A stretch of DNA of 64,000 nucleotides from contig OY762959.1 in the NCBI GenBank assembly GCA_963667205.1, positions 248,001 to 312,000 of the forward strand. Reading direction: 5' to 3'. The notes below the pieces were generated by a model. It had not been told where the DNA came from. It was given only the letters and a program-made list of their open reading frames with translations, and made no database searches. Positions 45,663-54,751 of this stretch are shown piece after piece. Each line of letters opens with the position of its first letter. The first letter of the stretch is position 1. This DNA comes from CF-162 sp963667205. Its GTDB lineage: Bacteria; Chloroflexota; Dehalococcoidia; SM23-28-2; RBG-16-64-32. Position numbers and translations under genes: made by a program.

Positions 45663-46439
45663 ATGCCTGATGTGCAGGTTAACGTCGAGGATAGGATCGC
45701 TGTCGTCACGATGAACCGTCCAGATAAGCTGAACGCGGTAACGCCGGATATGGCGCGACGTTTAGTGGATGTCCTGCACGAAATGCGGAACAGCGATGAA
45801 GTCCGGGCCGTTGTTCTGACGGGCGCCGGCCGAGCGTTTTGCGCGGGAGCGGATATAGCAGCGGGTGGGCTTGATCAGAATCGATTGGAGCGCAAAGCTC
45901 CGGTCGGCGTTTACCCGCAGGTCACGCGAGCAATCGTGGATCTTGACAAGCCAATAATCTCAGCCTTGCATGGGCCGGTTGCCGGCCTCGGACTGTCATA
46001 TGCGGTCGCTACGGATAGAAGATTCGCGGACGACACAACACGAATTACGGCTTCATGGATCAAACGCGGACTTCACCCGGACTGCGGTGTGAGCTTCTTC
46101 CTGCCGAAGATCGCTGGGCTGTCCGTTGCCTTGAGAATGCTGATGACCGGTGTCACCATCAATGCGGAAGAGGCTCTACGAACGGGCGTAGTCGACGAAC
46201 TAGTGGGAGCAGGAGAAGCGTTGTCATCGGCTATGGACTATGCGCGGGAATTGGCTACTGGACCGAGCATCGCGATTGACCTCGTTCGCCGCGGCGTCCT
46301 GAAGTCTCTCACGAACACGCTTGACCAGGCGTTGGACTATGAAGCGTTTGCAGTGTCCGCTACGCGCCGAACGGCGGATCGCAAAGAGGGTATAGAGGCG
46401 TTCCTTGAGGGCAGGGAGCCCAGCTTCAAGGGAGAATAG
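45663..46439 (+). CDS. Enoyl-CoA hydratase/isomerase family protein
   Basis: 258 residues from the ATG at 45663, with AAGGAGG 9 bases upstream. Crotonase fold: VAVVTMNRPDKLNAVTPDMA (as IAVVTMNRPDKLNAV), AVVLTGAGRAFCAGADIAAG, SALHGPVAGLGLSYAVATD and C-terminal EGIEAFLEGREPSFKGE. Divergent from the leftward catabolic operon and probably part of the same pathway. Confidence 0.92.
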   Translation: MPDVQVNVEDRIAVVTMNRPDKLNAVTPDMARRLVDVLHEMRNSDEVRAVVLTGAGRAFCAGADIAAGGLDQNRLERKAPVGVYPQVTRAIVDLDKPIISALHGPVAGLGLSYAVATDRRFADDTTRITASWIKRGLHPDCGVSFFLPKIAGLSVALRMLMTGVTINAEEALRTGVVDELVGAGEALSSAMDYARELATGPSIAIDLVRRGVLKSLTNTLDQALDYEAFAVSATRRTADRKEGIEAFLEGREPSFKGE

Positions 46440-46519
46440 GCGTGGCGTGTCATCGCCGGACCTCGGTATCCCATCGTCAGGCCGCTACTCGTCTCCGGGT
46501 CTGCAGGCACAGCGACGAT

Positions 46520-46813
46520 TCACCGTTGGAGAGACGCCAACTCTTCCTCAAGGCGCTCTAGCTTCTTGGAAATCTCAAACAGGTGGAATTCGCTGCCGCC
46601 GTCGCCGGCAACCTTCTGGAAATAGTCTCGAGTGGCACGAATGTCCTCCTGGATGTCTTCCTCAGTTAGGGAATCCCGAAGGGGCGCCCCTAGCGCTCTC
46701 AGTTCAGAAGTGAGTTCTCGAATCCGTCCCGTCCAGCGCTGAACCTCTTGTTTCGCGTGAGCGATTTCTTTCTCCAGCCGCTCGATGCGCTTCCTACCCT
46801 TCTCGGTATTCAT
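46520..46813 (-). CDS. Small coiled-coil protein
   Basis: 97 residues, almost entirely helical heptads: KRIERLEKEIAHAKQEVQRW near the N-terminus and ISKKLERLEEELASLQR at the C-terminus, separated by a short loop. GGAGG 9 bases before the ATG supports translation. No family recognised. It resembles small accessory or toxin-antitoxin-like coiled coils only in composition, so no function is proposed. Confidence 0.6.
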   Translation of the reverse strand: MNTEKGRKRIERLEKEIAHAKQEVQRWTGRIRELTSELRALGAPLRDSLTEEDIQEDIRATRDYFQKVAGDGGSEFHLFEISKKLERLEEELASLQR

Positions 46814-47218
46814 CTCGGGCCCTCCTCGAAAGAAGTCTGTCGAGCCAGTATAGTCTCGTCGCAGTTTGGTGATTGCTCAGAGTCCGTTCATCAGCCTCTT
46901 CGCAACCTTCGGAGCTGCGAGATCCGGGGCCCAGACCCCGAATCTTACAACGAAAGGAGAGAATCTCCTAACGCAAGACGCTCAACTTGCAGTAGGAGGA
47001 AAATATCAACGAGTGGACACGATCATACCTCACCGACCTGAAGCGCGGCCGCCTTCATCGAGGTCCACCTGAAAAGGAGCGGGGCAGTTGACCTGTGGGG
47101 GCCCAAAATTCATCCGCGTCCGCTGATTGATTAGAATCAACGCGTGGAGCAGGGTTGAGGGTACTGACCCTGAACATTCAGTTGACTTCTCGGCCCAGTT
47201 GAGTGAGTGATGTGACCG
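46814..47218. other. Gene-free stretch upstream of the recombinase fusion
   Basis: No supported gene. It contains the palindrome TTGATT-AG-AATCAA (47127-47140), 79 bases before the recombinase start. This could be a recombinase or regulator binding site, or could be chance. Confidence 0.4.
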
Positions 47219-49609
47219 ATGGCTAACGATTCGCTCAGGTCCCTCTCGTCCCTCTACATCACCTCCTGCGGCATTGAAGGGAAGTCGCCGGAGACGCTCA
47301 GGTCGTACGCAGAGACACTCAAGCTCTTCATGCGGGCGGTGGAGCGCCTGGGCTTGCCCAACAAACCGGGTCTGTTCCGGCCCGCCGACGTCTACGAGTT
47401 CCTGGGCCACGTCGGGAGTACCGGGGTCTCCGCAATCACCCAGTGGAGGAGGCAACGAGAGACACGGGCCTTCTTCTCCTGGCTCTTACGCCACGACTAC
47501 ATCTCGTCCAACCCGTTCATGAAGGTCAAGAACATCAAGGTCCCGCAGAAGGTCGTGCAGCCGTTTACGGCAGACGATATCCAGCAACTCCTCAGTTACT
47601 GCGCCGCCGGCACGCGGAAGGGGGCTCGTAACCAAGCCCTGATCCTGGTACTCCTGGACACAGGCCTCCGGGCCAGCGAGCTCGCTAATCTTGAGCTGGC
47701 GGACGTAGACTTTGCTGCCCAACGGATGCTGATCAAGCACGCCAAGGGGAACAAGCAGCGGGTGGTCCGCTTCGGCGAGCGCGCGCGTCAGGCACTGGAG
47801 CACTACATCCGCTCTTTCCGAGGAGACGCACCAGGCTACTTGTTGCTGACTGCCCGCGGCGGCCGTCACCTGAACCGCAGCGCCATGCGGACGATCTTCC
47901 AGAGGCTGGGTGAAGAGTGCGGCATCGCCAAGGTGCACCCTCACCGCTTCCGTCACACGTTCGCCACCTGGGCGATTGAACAGCAGGCCCGGGAGATCGA
48001 CGTCCAGCGCCTCCTCGGGCACTCAACGTCGGCGATGCTGCGCCGGTACACGGCCTCGTACGATGCGGAGAAGGCGGCTCAGGCCCACGCTTCGTTCAGT
48101 CCCGGTGATCGGCTTGGTGCGGCACCCGTCAGCGTGCCTGAGTTCTGCCTGGCCCCGAACGTTTCGACGGCCTCTGCCAACGACTGCCTGCACGCGGGTG
48201 CACAGACGGGCCGCACCTGCCGCGAAGTGGTGTTCCCGAACGGCATAATCAACGCCTGGGACCCGCACATGCCGGCAGCGCTGGCGATGTTCATGCTCCA
48301 TGATGATGGCTTCCTCCGCCCGGCGGACAAGGACAGCATCTACTCGAGCGGGAACCTCTTCTATACGACGCACATCCCGGCGGAGCCGTGGATTGCACCG
48401 ATCAACAACGACCTCAGTGGCTACCAGTGGAACAGCTGGGGCGGCCCGGGGGCCAAGGCCGGCCAGTACGAGTTCTGGACGAGCCTGGCCGACAGCAGTG
48501 CTGAAGTACTGTCCTGCGCGGGCCCGTCATCAGGCGCCTACTACGTGCCTGCCGGCGGCAGTGACCCGTGTGGCGATGGCTCCGGTGTGCGCACCGGCGG
48601 CTACAGCTGGACGAAGGTCTACACCGACAACCACGGCGAAGCGATGACCTGGGTGAACGGCGACGCGAACCTTGGGTTCTCAGAGTGCGACTCGTCAGCC
48701 GGTGGGACCGACCCGGACCACATGATCGTCCTCCTCAGCGGTTACTACTGCGAGAACGGCGACAAGGTGGGCCACAGCACCATCCGGGCCTCGGTTGACT
48801 ACCCGGACAAGCGCAAGCACTTCGCGATCATGAGCAACGAAGTAGATATCGACTGGACGTGGGGCGGGATCAAGGAAGTGACGATCGAGCCAGGCGAGAA
48901 CGCCCAGTTCAACTACGTCGTCTTCCACGTGACCGACCGCGATGGCTACTGTGGCAACAGCCCGAGCCTGCACCCGGTGCTTGGAAAGCGTGTCAACTTC
49001 GTAATCGACTCGCCGAACGGCATCATCTTCCCGAACGCCGATGGTCACCCGGCTGCCCTCCTGGGCACCTGGGGCGGCAGGCTGGCAGCCATCTACACCT
49101 TCGACACCGCCGACAGCGCACTGACGATCACACCGACGCTCAGTGACGATGAGTGCCAGGCCTGGATCCACATCACGGAGAGTCTGCTGCAGCCGGTCAA
49201 CGTCCTCGTCATCGCCTACGACCCAGAAGGCACAGTAACGTTTGACAAGATCGTTAACGCGCCGACGCCGACGCCAGAGCCGCCGTCACCGACGCCGGCC
49301 AACCAGCAGAACCTGTGGGCAGACATCGACTGCGACAACAACGTGAACCCGGTTGACTCGCTGAAGATTCTGCGCGCAGACGCCGGCCTGAGCGTGTCTC
49401 AGGGCGCGAACTGCCCGACACCGGGTGGGGACCTGAACGTGCAATGGGGCGGTCTGAACACGAACGAGAAGTGGGCCGACGCTGACTGCAGCGGCGGACT
49501 CGACCCGGCCGACTCGCTGAAGATCCTCAGGTTCGACGCAGGCCTGTTCTACATCCAGCAGGAGCCTTGCCCGGACATTGGGGCAGAGGTTCTCATTCCG
49601 CAGCAATAG
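47219..49609 (+). CDS. Tyrosine recombinase fused in frame to a dockerin-bearing surface protein
   Basis: 796 residues in one uninterrupted frame. Residues 1-299 are a complete XerC/D-like recombinase: SAM-like N-terminal domain, then catalytic R151 (DTGLRASEL), H242-x-x-R245 (HPHRFRHTF), H268 (LLGHST) and nucleophile Y277. From about residue 300 the sequence changes abruptly to an extracellular-type protein with paired cysteines. A Pro/Thr linker (TPTPEPPSPTP) and two dockerin-like modules (DIDCDNNVNPVDSLKILR and DADCSGGLDPADSLKILR) follow, to residue 796. No signal peptide exists, so the surface part could not be exported from this start. The integrase remnant at 26948 ends with a stop exactly where this fusion begins to diverge. 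The fusion reflects either recombination into a surface gene or an assembly join. Confidence 0.85.
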   Translation: MANDSLRSLSSLYITSCGIEGKSPETLRSYAETLKLFMRAVERLGLPNKPGLFRPADVYEFLGHVGSTGVSAITQWRRQRETRAFFSWLLRHDYISSNPFMKVKNIKVPQKVVQPFTADDIQQLLSYCAAGTRKGARNQALILVLLDTGLRASELANLELADVDFAAQRMLIKHAKGNKQRVVRFGERARQALEHYIRSFRGDAPGYLLLTARGGRHLNRSAMRTIFQRLGEECGIAKVHPHRFRHTFATWAIEQQAREIDVQRLLGHSTSAMLRRYTASYDAEKAAQAHASFSPGDRLGAAPVSVPEFCLAPNVSTASANDCLHAGAQTGRTCREVVFPNGIINAWDPHMPAALAMFMLHDDGFLRPADKDSIYSSGNLFYTTHIPAEPWIAPINNDLSGYQWNSWGGPGAKAGQYEFWTSLADSSAEVLSCAGPSSGAYYVPAGGSDPCGDGSGVRTGGYSWTKVYTDNHGEAMTWVNGDANLGFSECDSSAGGTDPDHMIVLLSGYYCENGDKVGHSTIRASVDYPDKRKHFAIMSNEVDIDWTWGGIKEVTIEPGENAQFNYVVFHVTDRDGYCGNSPSLHPVLGKRVNFVIDSPNGIIFPNADGHPAALLGTWGGRLAAIYTFDTADSALTITPTLSDDECQAWIHITESLLQPVNVLVIAYDPEGTVTFDKIVNAPTPTPEPPSPTPANQQNLWADIDCDNNVNPVDSLKILRADAGLSVSQGANCPTPGGDLNVQWGGLNTNEKWADADCSGGLDPADSLKILRFDAGLFYIQQEPCPDIGAEVLIPQQ

Positions 49610-49642
49610 TCAGATCAAGGACTAATAGGAGGTCACAGCAGA

Positions 49643-50296
49643 ATGACATTGAACACAGCGATGAGCAGGGGATGGACCGCGGCGGCAGCCGCGGCCATCC
49701 TCGCCACCGTAGCCGCGCTCGCGTTCCTGGGGATCGCCCGAGCGGCTAGCATCAGCGACCTGACCGTAGGCTCGGCGACAGTTGCGCCTGCCGGGACGGT
49801 AATGATCAACGTGACGGCGACGACCGACGACCTCGGTTCGTACCGCGTCGACGTTGGTTACGACTCGACCCTGGTGACGGCGACCGAGTGCACGTCCAGC
49901 AACGGCGTCTGCTCGATCGACGTCGTAGCCAGCGACACGGTCCGCATAAACGGCAGCAACCTTGCCGGCATCATGGGAGATGACGTCGTGCTGGGCACGA
50001 TCACCTTCCTTGCCGGCAGCAGCGAAGGCGTAGCCGACCTGAACGTCGACGCCGCCACGCAGGTTCTGTCCGACACAGTGGGTGACACTCTCACCGTGAC
50101 GGCCACCGACGGCGCGATCACAATCGCCACTGCGCCGACGGACGCCCCGACGGCTACCCCGGGCGCGCCCCCGGCAACCGGTGGTGCCCCCAGCGCCAGC
50201 AGCACCAACTCCCTGGCGTGGCTGCTTGCCGCCTCAGGTCTGGCCATCGTTGCCGGCGGCGCCTGGGTCCTGGCCCGCGCCGGCCGCGAGAACTAG
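49643..50296 (+). CDS. Cohesin-like domain protein with C-terminal membrane anchor
   Basis: 217 residues. Signal peptide (about residues 1-35, ending GIARA), then a cohesin-like beta-sandwich (about 36-160). The latter includes VGSATVAPAGTVMINVTATT, LGSYRVDVGYDSTLVTATEC and DDVVLGTITFLAGSSEGVAD. A Pro/Thr linker and the sorting-signal-like PPATGG precede a hydrophobic helix (LAWLLAASGLAIVAGGAWVL) and a basic end. AGGAGG 12 bases upstream supports the start. It follows the dockerin fusion by 33 bases. By family logic it could anchor dockerin-bearing proteins on the cell surface; binding is inferred. Confidence 0.78.
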   Translation: MTLNTAMSRGWTAAAAAAILATVAALAFLGIARAASISDLTVGSATVAPAGTVMINVTATTDDLGSYRVDVGYDSTLVTATECTSSNGVCSIDVVASDTVRINGSNLAGIMGDDVVLGTITFLAGSSEGVADLNVDAATQVLSDTVGDTLTVTATDGAITIATAPTDAPTATPGAPPATGGAPSASSTNSLAWLLAASGLAIVAGGAWVLARAGREN

Positions 50297-50317
50297 CCCT
50301 ATCCATCCGTAACTAGT

Positions 50318-50348
50318 GAGAGGGGCTCCTTCCAAAGGAGCCCCTCTC
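50318..50348 (+). terminator. Strong intrinsic terminator after the cohesin-like gene
   Basis: A 14-pair perfect stem (50318-50331 with 50335-50348), 3-base loop, followed by TTACTTCTT. Confidence 0.75.
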
Positions 50349-50379
50349 TTACTTCTTATCTGCAGCTCGTAAAGGCGGA

Positions 50380-50493
50380 GACGTGAATCCGGTGGACTCG
50401 CTTAAGCTGCTGCGCTTCGACGCGGGGCTTGGCGTGACGCAGCCGGAAGGGTGTCCTGCTATGGGTAGCGCGGTGACGATCGTCGAGAGCTGA
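50380..50493 (+). pseudogene. Orphan dockerin-module fragment
   Basis: An open frame encodes GDVNPVDSLKLLRFDAGLGV and ends with CPAMGSAVTIVES and a TGA. This is the last half of a dockerin-like pair, nearly identical to the C-terminus of the protein at 50629-51884. No start codon or upstream gene belongs to it. Its 3' flank is also shared with that gene, so it is a duplicated tail rather than a chance match. Confidence 0.7.
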
Positions 50494-50513
50494 CCTCGGT
50501 CCAGACATCACCG

Positions 50514-50542
50514 CCATGTCGTAGAATGGCTGCGCCATGGAG
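50514..50542 (+). repeat. Repeat copy 1, 3' flank of dockerin tail
   Basis: CCATGTCGTAGAATGGCTGC continuing to CGCCATGGAG; recurs at 51874-51903 with one base difference in length. Both copies lie 20-45 bases after a dockerin-encoding tail. Confidence 0.65.
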
Positions 50543-50628
50543 TGGTAGATCCGTTACTGTAATACAGTTGCCGGACGCTTCCGAGTGAGCCATATCTGAC
50601 GCGAATAGTCGAAGACAGGGGAGGAATC

Positions 50629-51884
50629 ATGCGTTCAACCGCAATCGGCCTCGCAGTAATCGCCATCACCATCACCGTGGCCTGGACGGCGCTGAACGCC
50701 TCGGCCAACACTTCCGGCCCAGACTCGTCAGGCTACACCTGGACGGACTCCAACGCCCCAGACCCGTCCATCACGTTCGACTGGATCGACATCACGACGA
50801 CGGGAACGTTGATCGACTCGGAGACGGACTTCACCGATCACGACGATGGCGTCTGGGCTCAGCCACTACCATTCGACTTCAACTTCTTCGGCAACACGTA
50901 TGACACGGTGCAAATCTCCACTAACGGGTTCATCAGCCTCACGATTCCAGGCCCGGAGATTTCCAACAATTGCAACGAGAACTACAACCGCGACAGCACC
51001 GGGAGCAACGGTGGCGACCCCGACCTGGGGAATCCGGCCCCGCATGACGACGTTAACTGCCAGGACGATGGATGGGGCTTCAACCCTCTAATTGCCGCCT
51101 TCTTCGACGACCTCGACCCTTTCTCCTGCGGCGATGTCTACTACGGCACCAAAGGCAGCGCCCCGGACCGCACGTTCGTGGTCCAGTGGGACGATATCTG
51201 TCACAATAGTTCGGCAGGGGGGTAACCTTCGAGATCATCCTCTACGAGAGCGCAAGTGTCGGCCCGCCCTCGGCCGCCGGCGCTTTAGCCCCGACGGACG
51301 GGAACATCAGGATTCAGTACGCCGACAGCTTCTTCGAGGAGACGACACCCGAGTGGAACAACGGCGCGTCGGCGACGACCGGGCTGAGCTTCGACGCAAA
51401 CACGGGGCTGCACTACTCGTACATCCAGCCCCCCCTGACCGACGGCCTCGCGGTCCTCTACAGTCCGGCAACCGCGCCAACTTCGACGCCGACGACATCA
51501 CCAACCGCGACGGCATCGCCGACCGCATCCCCGACCTCGACTCCCGCTGGCCAGACGGTAGCGTGGGGCGACGCCAACTACTCCGGGACGCCGCCTGACC
51601 CCGTCGACTCGCTGCTCACACTGCGGAGCGACGCGGGCCTATCCGCCAACACCGGCGACTGCCCTGACTTCGGCCAGGTAGTCGACGTGCAGGACGCCTC
51701 GCCGCATACCTTGGGCGATGTGGACTGCTCCGGCTTCGTGAACCCGGTGGACTCGCTCAAACTGCTGCGGTTCGACGCGGGGTTAGGCGTGACGCAGGAG
51801 CCAGGGTGTCCTGGAATGGGCACGGGCGTCACAATTGTCGAAGGCTTACCTCAGTCCGCGGATAGCCATCCCACCATGTCGTAG
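50629..51884 (+). pseudogene. Secreted dockerin-like protein, frameshift at a G run
   Basis: The N-terminus is a signal peptide (MRSTAIGLAVIAITITVAW). Next is an extracellular domain with LPFDFNFFGNTYDTVQISTN, as seen in nidogen- or beta-sandwich-like secreted proteins. At about 51215-51220 a run of six G causes a stop (HNSSAGG*). With seven G the frame continues VTFEIILYESASVGPPSAAG, a Thr/Pro linker and two dockerin-like modules (GDANYSGTPPDPVDSL and GDVDCSGFVNPVDSL). The normal stop after TIVEG is changed from TGA to TTA, adding 12 residues. Probably intact or phase-variable in the cell. Confidence 0.72.
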
Positions 51885-51903
51885 ACATGGCTGCGCCATG
51901 GAG
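51874..51903 (+). repeat. Repeat copy 2, 3' flank of dockerin tail
   Basis: Same element as 50514-50542. This copy contains a perfect small hairpin CCATGTC-GTA-GACATGG (51874-51890), which overlaps the extended end of the upstream gene. Confidence 0.6.
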
Positions 51904-52015
51904 CCACAGATGCGGTATGCGAAAGGGAACTACTAACGAGCTAGGACACCTCGGTGGACATCGGACTGTCCTCTGCGGCTGCGGTCGCGCCATTCGCCAA
52001 AGTGGGGCTCAGTGA

Positions 52016-53434
52016 ATGATGAGATTTAGACGCCTAAGACGAGCGCTCCTAGTGTTCTTGGCTGTAACCGGCGTCGCGGCGTTGGCGATCCTCCTTGCCG
52101 GAGCCTCTCTTCGCTCAGGCACCGGTGGAGCAGCTGTTTCCTCAACCTTCGCTCCGCATCCGCCGAGCATAGTCGAGATGTTTGTTGCCCTAGAGGATCC
52201 CGAAGCTATCGTATGGATCCCCGAAGAGATAGCGGAAGGAGACATTTATATACTCAATTCGAAAGCCGGCCTTGTCCACGTGTACGAGCAAAGTGCAGGT
52301 GATTCGTATAGTCGCATCGACACAATCGTCCTCGGCTCTCGCGGCATCGGAGCCGATCGCATTCAGTTCGAAGAGACTGTTGTTGGCCCCCTCATCATAG
52401 TGACAAACCCGTCCTTCATGAATGGGGCGGTGATCATTATCGACCCGAGAGAGAACGTTATCACGAGCAACATCGTCCTCGAAAATGGCGGCCGCGTGAA
52501 GCGTGACGCTGACAGATCTGGCGCGAACCAGGCCGGCAACTTCGTATACTTCGCACGCCCCTCTGACAACTCAGTAATCGTCTTCGACCCGGCCACCATC
52601 GACTTGATTGCCGCTATCCCGGTCGGACTCGCGCCTGTTGACACGGCGCTGAACTCAAACACCAACCGGTTATACGTCGCTAATTTCCAAGACGACACCG
52701 TCTCCGTCATCGACACAGCCAATAACACCGTCGTGGACACTATCCCCGTTGGCCATCTTCCATTCGGTGTCGCCGTCAACCCGCTCACCAATCGTGCCTA
52801 CGTAGCGAACATTGGTGACAACACGGTGTCCGTAATCGACGGTGGCATCAACACCGTGACCACGATCGAGTTAGCTCCCAGCACCGTATCTGTAGGTCTG
52901 GGACCTCGCCGGGTGGCCGTTAACCCGAGTGTGGACCGCATCTATGTCATCAACGCCGCTGAAGACACCGTCTCCGTCATCGAGGGCACGCTCGCCGAGA
53001 GCGACCCGGATAACGCCGTTGTGGCCACGGTCCCCGTCGGTGATCTCCCTACCGGGATCGCAGTGAACCCCGTTGCTCACCTGATTTACGTGACCAACTT
53101 CCTCGACGGGACCGTTTCCGTGATCTCCGACCCACCCCTGGTTGATGTGCTATGGGCTGACAACAACTGCTCGCAGCAGGTTGACCCGGTGGACTCTCTG
53201 TTCGTTCTGCGCGGCGATGCCGGCCTGCCGACGAATACAGGCGACTGCCCGGACATGGGCGCTAACATCCAAGTACTCAACGCCTCGCCACACATCTGCG
53301 GCGACGTTGACTGCAACGGCTCGATGACGCCGGTGGACTCGCTCAAGATACTGCGCTACGACGCCGGTCTCAGCGCGTCACAGGACGCAGGGTGTCCTGG
53401 CATGGGCACGAGCGTCACAATCGTCGAGGGCTGA
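52016..53434 (+). CDS. Secreted YVTN beta-propeller protein with dockerin-like modules
   Basis: 472 residues. N-terminal basic segment and hydrophobic helix (LVFLAVTGVAALAILLAG) for export. Residues about 100-375 carry repeated propeller blades of the YVTN type: NRLYVANFQDDTVSVIDTAN, NRAYVANIGDNTVSVIDG, DRIYVINAAEDTVSVIEG and HLIYVTNFLDGTVSVISD. Two dockerin-like modules follow at the C-terminus (DNNCSQQVDPVDSLFVLR and GDVDCNGSMTPVDSLKILR), ending TIVEG and TGA. Uninterrupted frame. Likely exposed outside the cell; ligand unknown. Confidence 0.85.
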   Translation: MMRFRRLRRALLVFLAVTGVAALAILLAGASLRSGTGGAAVSSTFAPHPPSIVEMFVALEDPEAIVWIPEEIAEGDIYILNSKAGLVHVYEQSAGDSYSRIDTIVLGSRGIGADRIQFEETVVGPLIIVTNPSFMNGAVIIIDPRENVITSNIVLENGGRVKRDADRSGANQAGNFVYFARPSDNSVIVFDPATIDLIAAIPVGLAPVDTALNSNTNRLYVANFQDDTVSVIDTANNTVVDTIPVGHLPFGVAVNPLTNRAYVANIGDNTVSVIDGGINTVTTIELAPSTVSVGLGPRRVAVNPSVDRIYVINAAEDTVSVIEGTLAESDPDNAVVATVPVGDLPTGIAVNPVAHLIYVTNFLDGTVSVISDPPLVDVLWADNNCSQQVDPVDSLFVLRGDAGLPTNTGDCPDMGANIQVLNASPHICGDVDCNGSMTPVDSLKILRYDAGLSASQDAGCPGMGTSVTIVEG

Positions 53435-53584
53435 CCTCAGCCCTTTTCTCTCCGCCGCCAGGAGCCTGGTGCGGCTCATGTAGTCCGGGCGGTAAGCTCG
53501 TGGTCGCGGTATTCCGTCCAGTCGCCTTGGTGTCGCTGCTGTACTGCGATGCCATGATCACTACCTCGGTAGTCTGCGGGCGGG

Positions 53585-54751
53585 TTAGTCGTTTCGTGCG
53601 CGGGCGGCCGCCAGGCTCAGGTGGCCGGACAGCAGCAGGAAGGTCGCTGCCAGCATCACAAACAGCCAGGCGGGTGAGGGGCTAGGGTCAACCGGGCTGC
53701 CACCGGTGAGTGGCACTCCGGCGGGAGTTGCCGTTGCGGGAAGCGCGGTTGGTGTGGGTGTCGGCGTGTCGGTCGGCGCTGGCGTCTGCGTCGCCGCCAG
53801 GGCCGTCGGTGACGGGCTGGATGTGGCTGTCGGCGGGGAGGTTGCCGTTGGCGTTGGCGTCGGTGTGGGGGATGCCGGAGCCGTCACGATCGGTGTCGGC
53901 GAAGGCGTCTGCCCAACGGGTGTCGGCGTTGGTGTGTCTGTCGGCACCGGCGTTGGCGAGGGCGTCTGCCCAACGGGTGTCGGCGTTGGTGTTGGCGTGG
54001 GTGTCGGCGTTGGCGATGGTGTTGGTGTGGGTGTGGGTGTTGGCGATGGTGTTGGTGTGGGTGTCGGCGTATCTGTCGGAGCCGGCGGCGAGCTGGTCCA
54101 GAATGCCTGCGTCGAAGATTCATCAGGCGGGGTGCCGAGGTTCACGTGGTATGCGAAGTACGTGTAGCCGGTCACGTCATTGAATTGATAGAAGGGCAGA
54201 CTGCTGACGGTGCCGTCGGTCTCCAGGCCTGAGACCCGCACCTCGTACTCGCCGTCAAGGCCAGCGGCGCTGTCGTCTTCCGGCGGATCCTCTCCGGCGG
54301 CGGCGGCTGGTATACCGGTCGAGCCGTCCGTTTCGTTCGTGCCCGCCGAGGGGGCGCCGGTGCAGTGCGGTGGTACGTTGCCCCCGATCGAGCCTTCGCT
54401 GTAGGGCTCATTGTCGTCGTCCATGCAGAACTGGTGGATGAGTGCGCTTTCGACAGGGCCTTCGCCGGGCAGCGCGCGGACGGCGATGCGCATAGTGTCG
54501 GTGCCCACCCACATGTAGAACAGTTCGCCGACGGCCGGGGTCGTCACGCCGGGGCCTGATTGCGGCTTGTTGACGAGAGGTACACACGTGTAGCCGGCCG
54601 GTATGTCGTCGTCGCAGGCGATGCTGTTGTGGTTAGCGCCGGCCCGGCCGTCGACGGACACCAGAACGGCAAGCACTACGGCCACGAGGCCGACGAGAAT
54701 GAATGGCGCGAGTAGCAGGCGCCGCAGGTTGCTCAGCGTTTGAATTCGCAC
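53585..54751 (-). CDS. Surface protein with long Pro/Thr stalk and sorting-signal-like C-terminus
   Basis: 388 residues from a GTG at 54751 with GGGGGAG upstream. N-terminal membrane segment (LLLAPFILVGLVAVVLAVLV), then a globular domain with several cysteines (about residues 40-220). A stalk of about 110 residues, nearly all Pro-Thr with VGQTPSP repeats, leads to VPLTGGS, a hydrophobic helix (WLFVMLAATFLLLSGHLSL) and a basic end. The pattern matches wall- or membrane-anchored stalk proteins. The DNA of the stalk is a low-complexity repeat (53730-54090). No dockerin or cohesin is seen in it. Confidence 0.78.
   Translation of the reverse strand: MRIQTLSNLRRLLLAPFILVGLVAVVLAVLVSVDGRAGANHNSIACDDDIPAGYTCVPLVNKPQSGPGVTTPAVGELFYMWVGTDTMRIAVRALPGEGPVESALIHQFCMDDDNEPYSEGSIGGNVPPHCTGAPSAGTNETDGSTGIPAAAAGEDPPEDDSAAGLDGEYEVRVSGLETDGTVSSLPFYQFNDVTGYTYFAYHVNLGTPPDESSTQAFWTSSPPAPTDTPTPTPTPSPTPTPTPTPSPTPTPTPTPTPTPVGQTPSPTPVPTDTPTPTPVGQTPSPTPIVTAPASPTPTPTPTATSPPTATSSPSPTALAATQTPAPTDTPTPTPTALPATATPAGVPLTGGSPVDPSPSPAWLFVMLAATFLLLSGHLSLAAARARND

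Noticed and set aside
53730..54090. Possible CRISPR or satellite array
   Set aside because: The repeats are codon-level Pro-Thr low complexity without constant repeats and unique spacers. No CRISPR array was seen anywhere.
53706..54167. Plus-strand ORF of Val-Gly repeats (VGVGVGVSVGAG)
   Set aside because: Shadow of the Pro/Thr stalk coded on the other strand.
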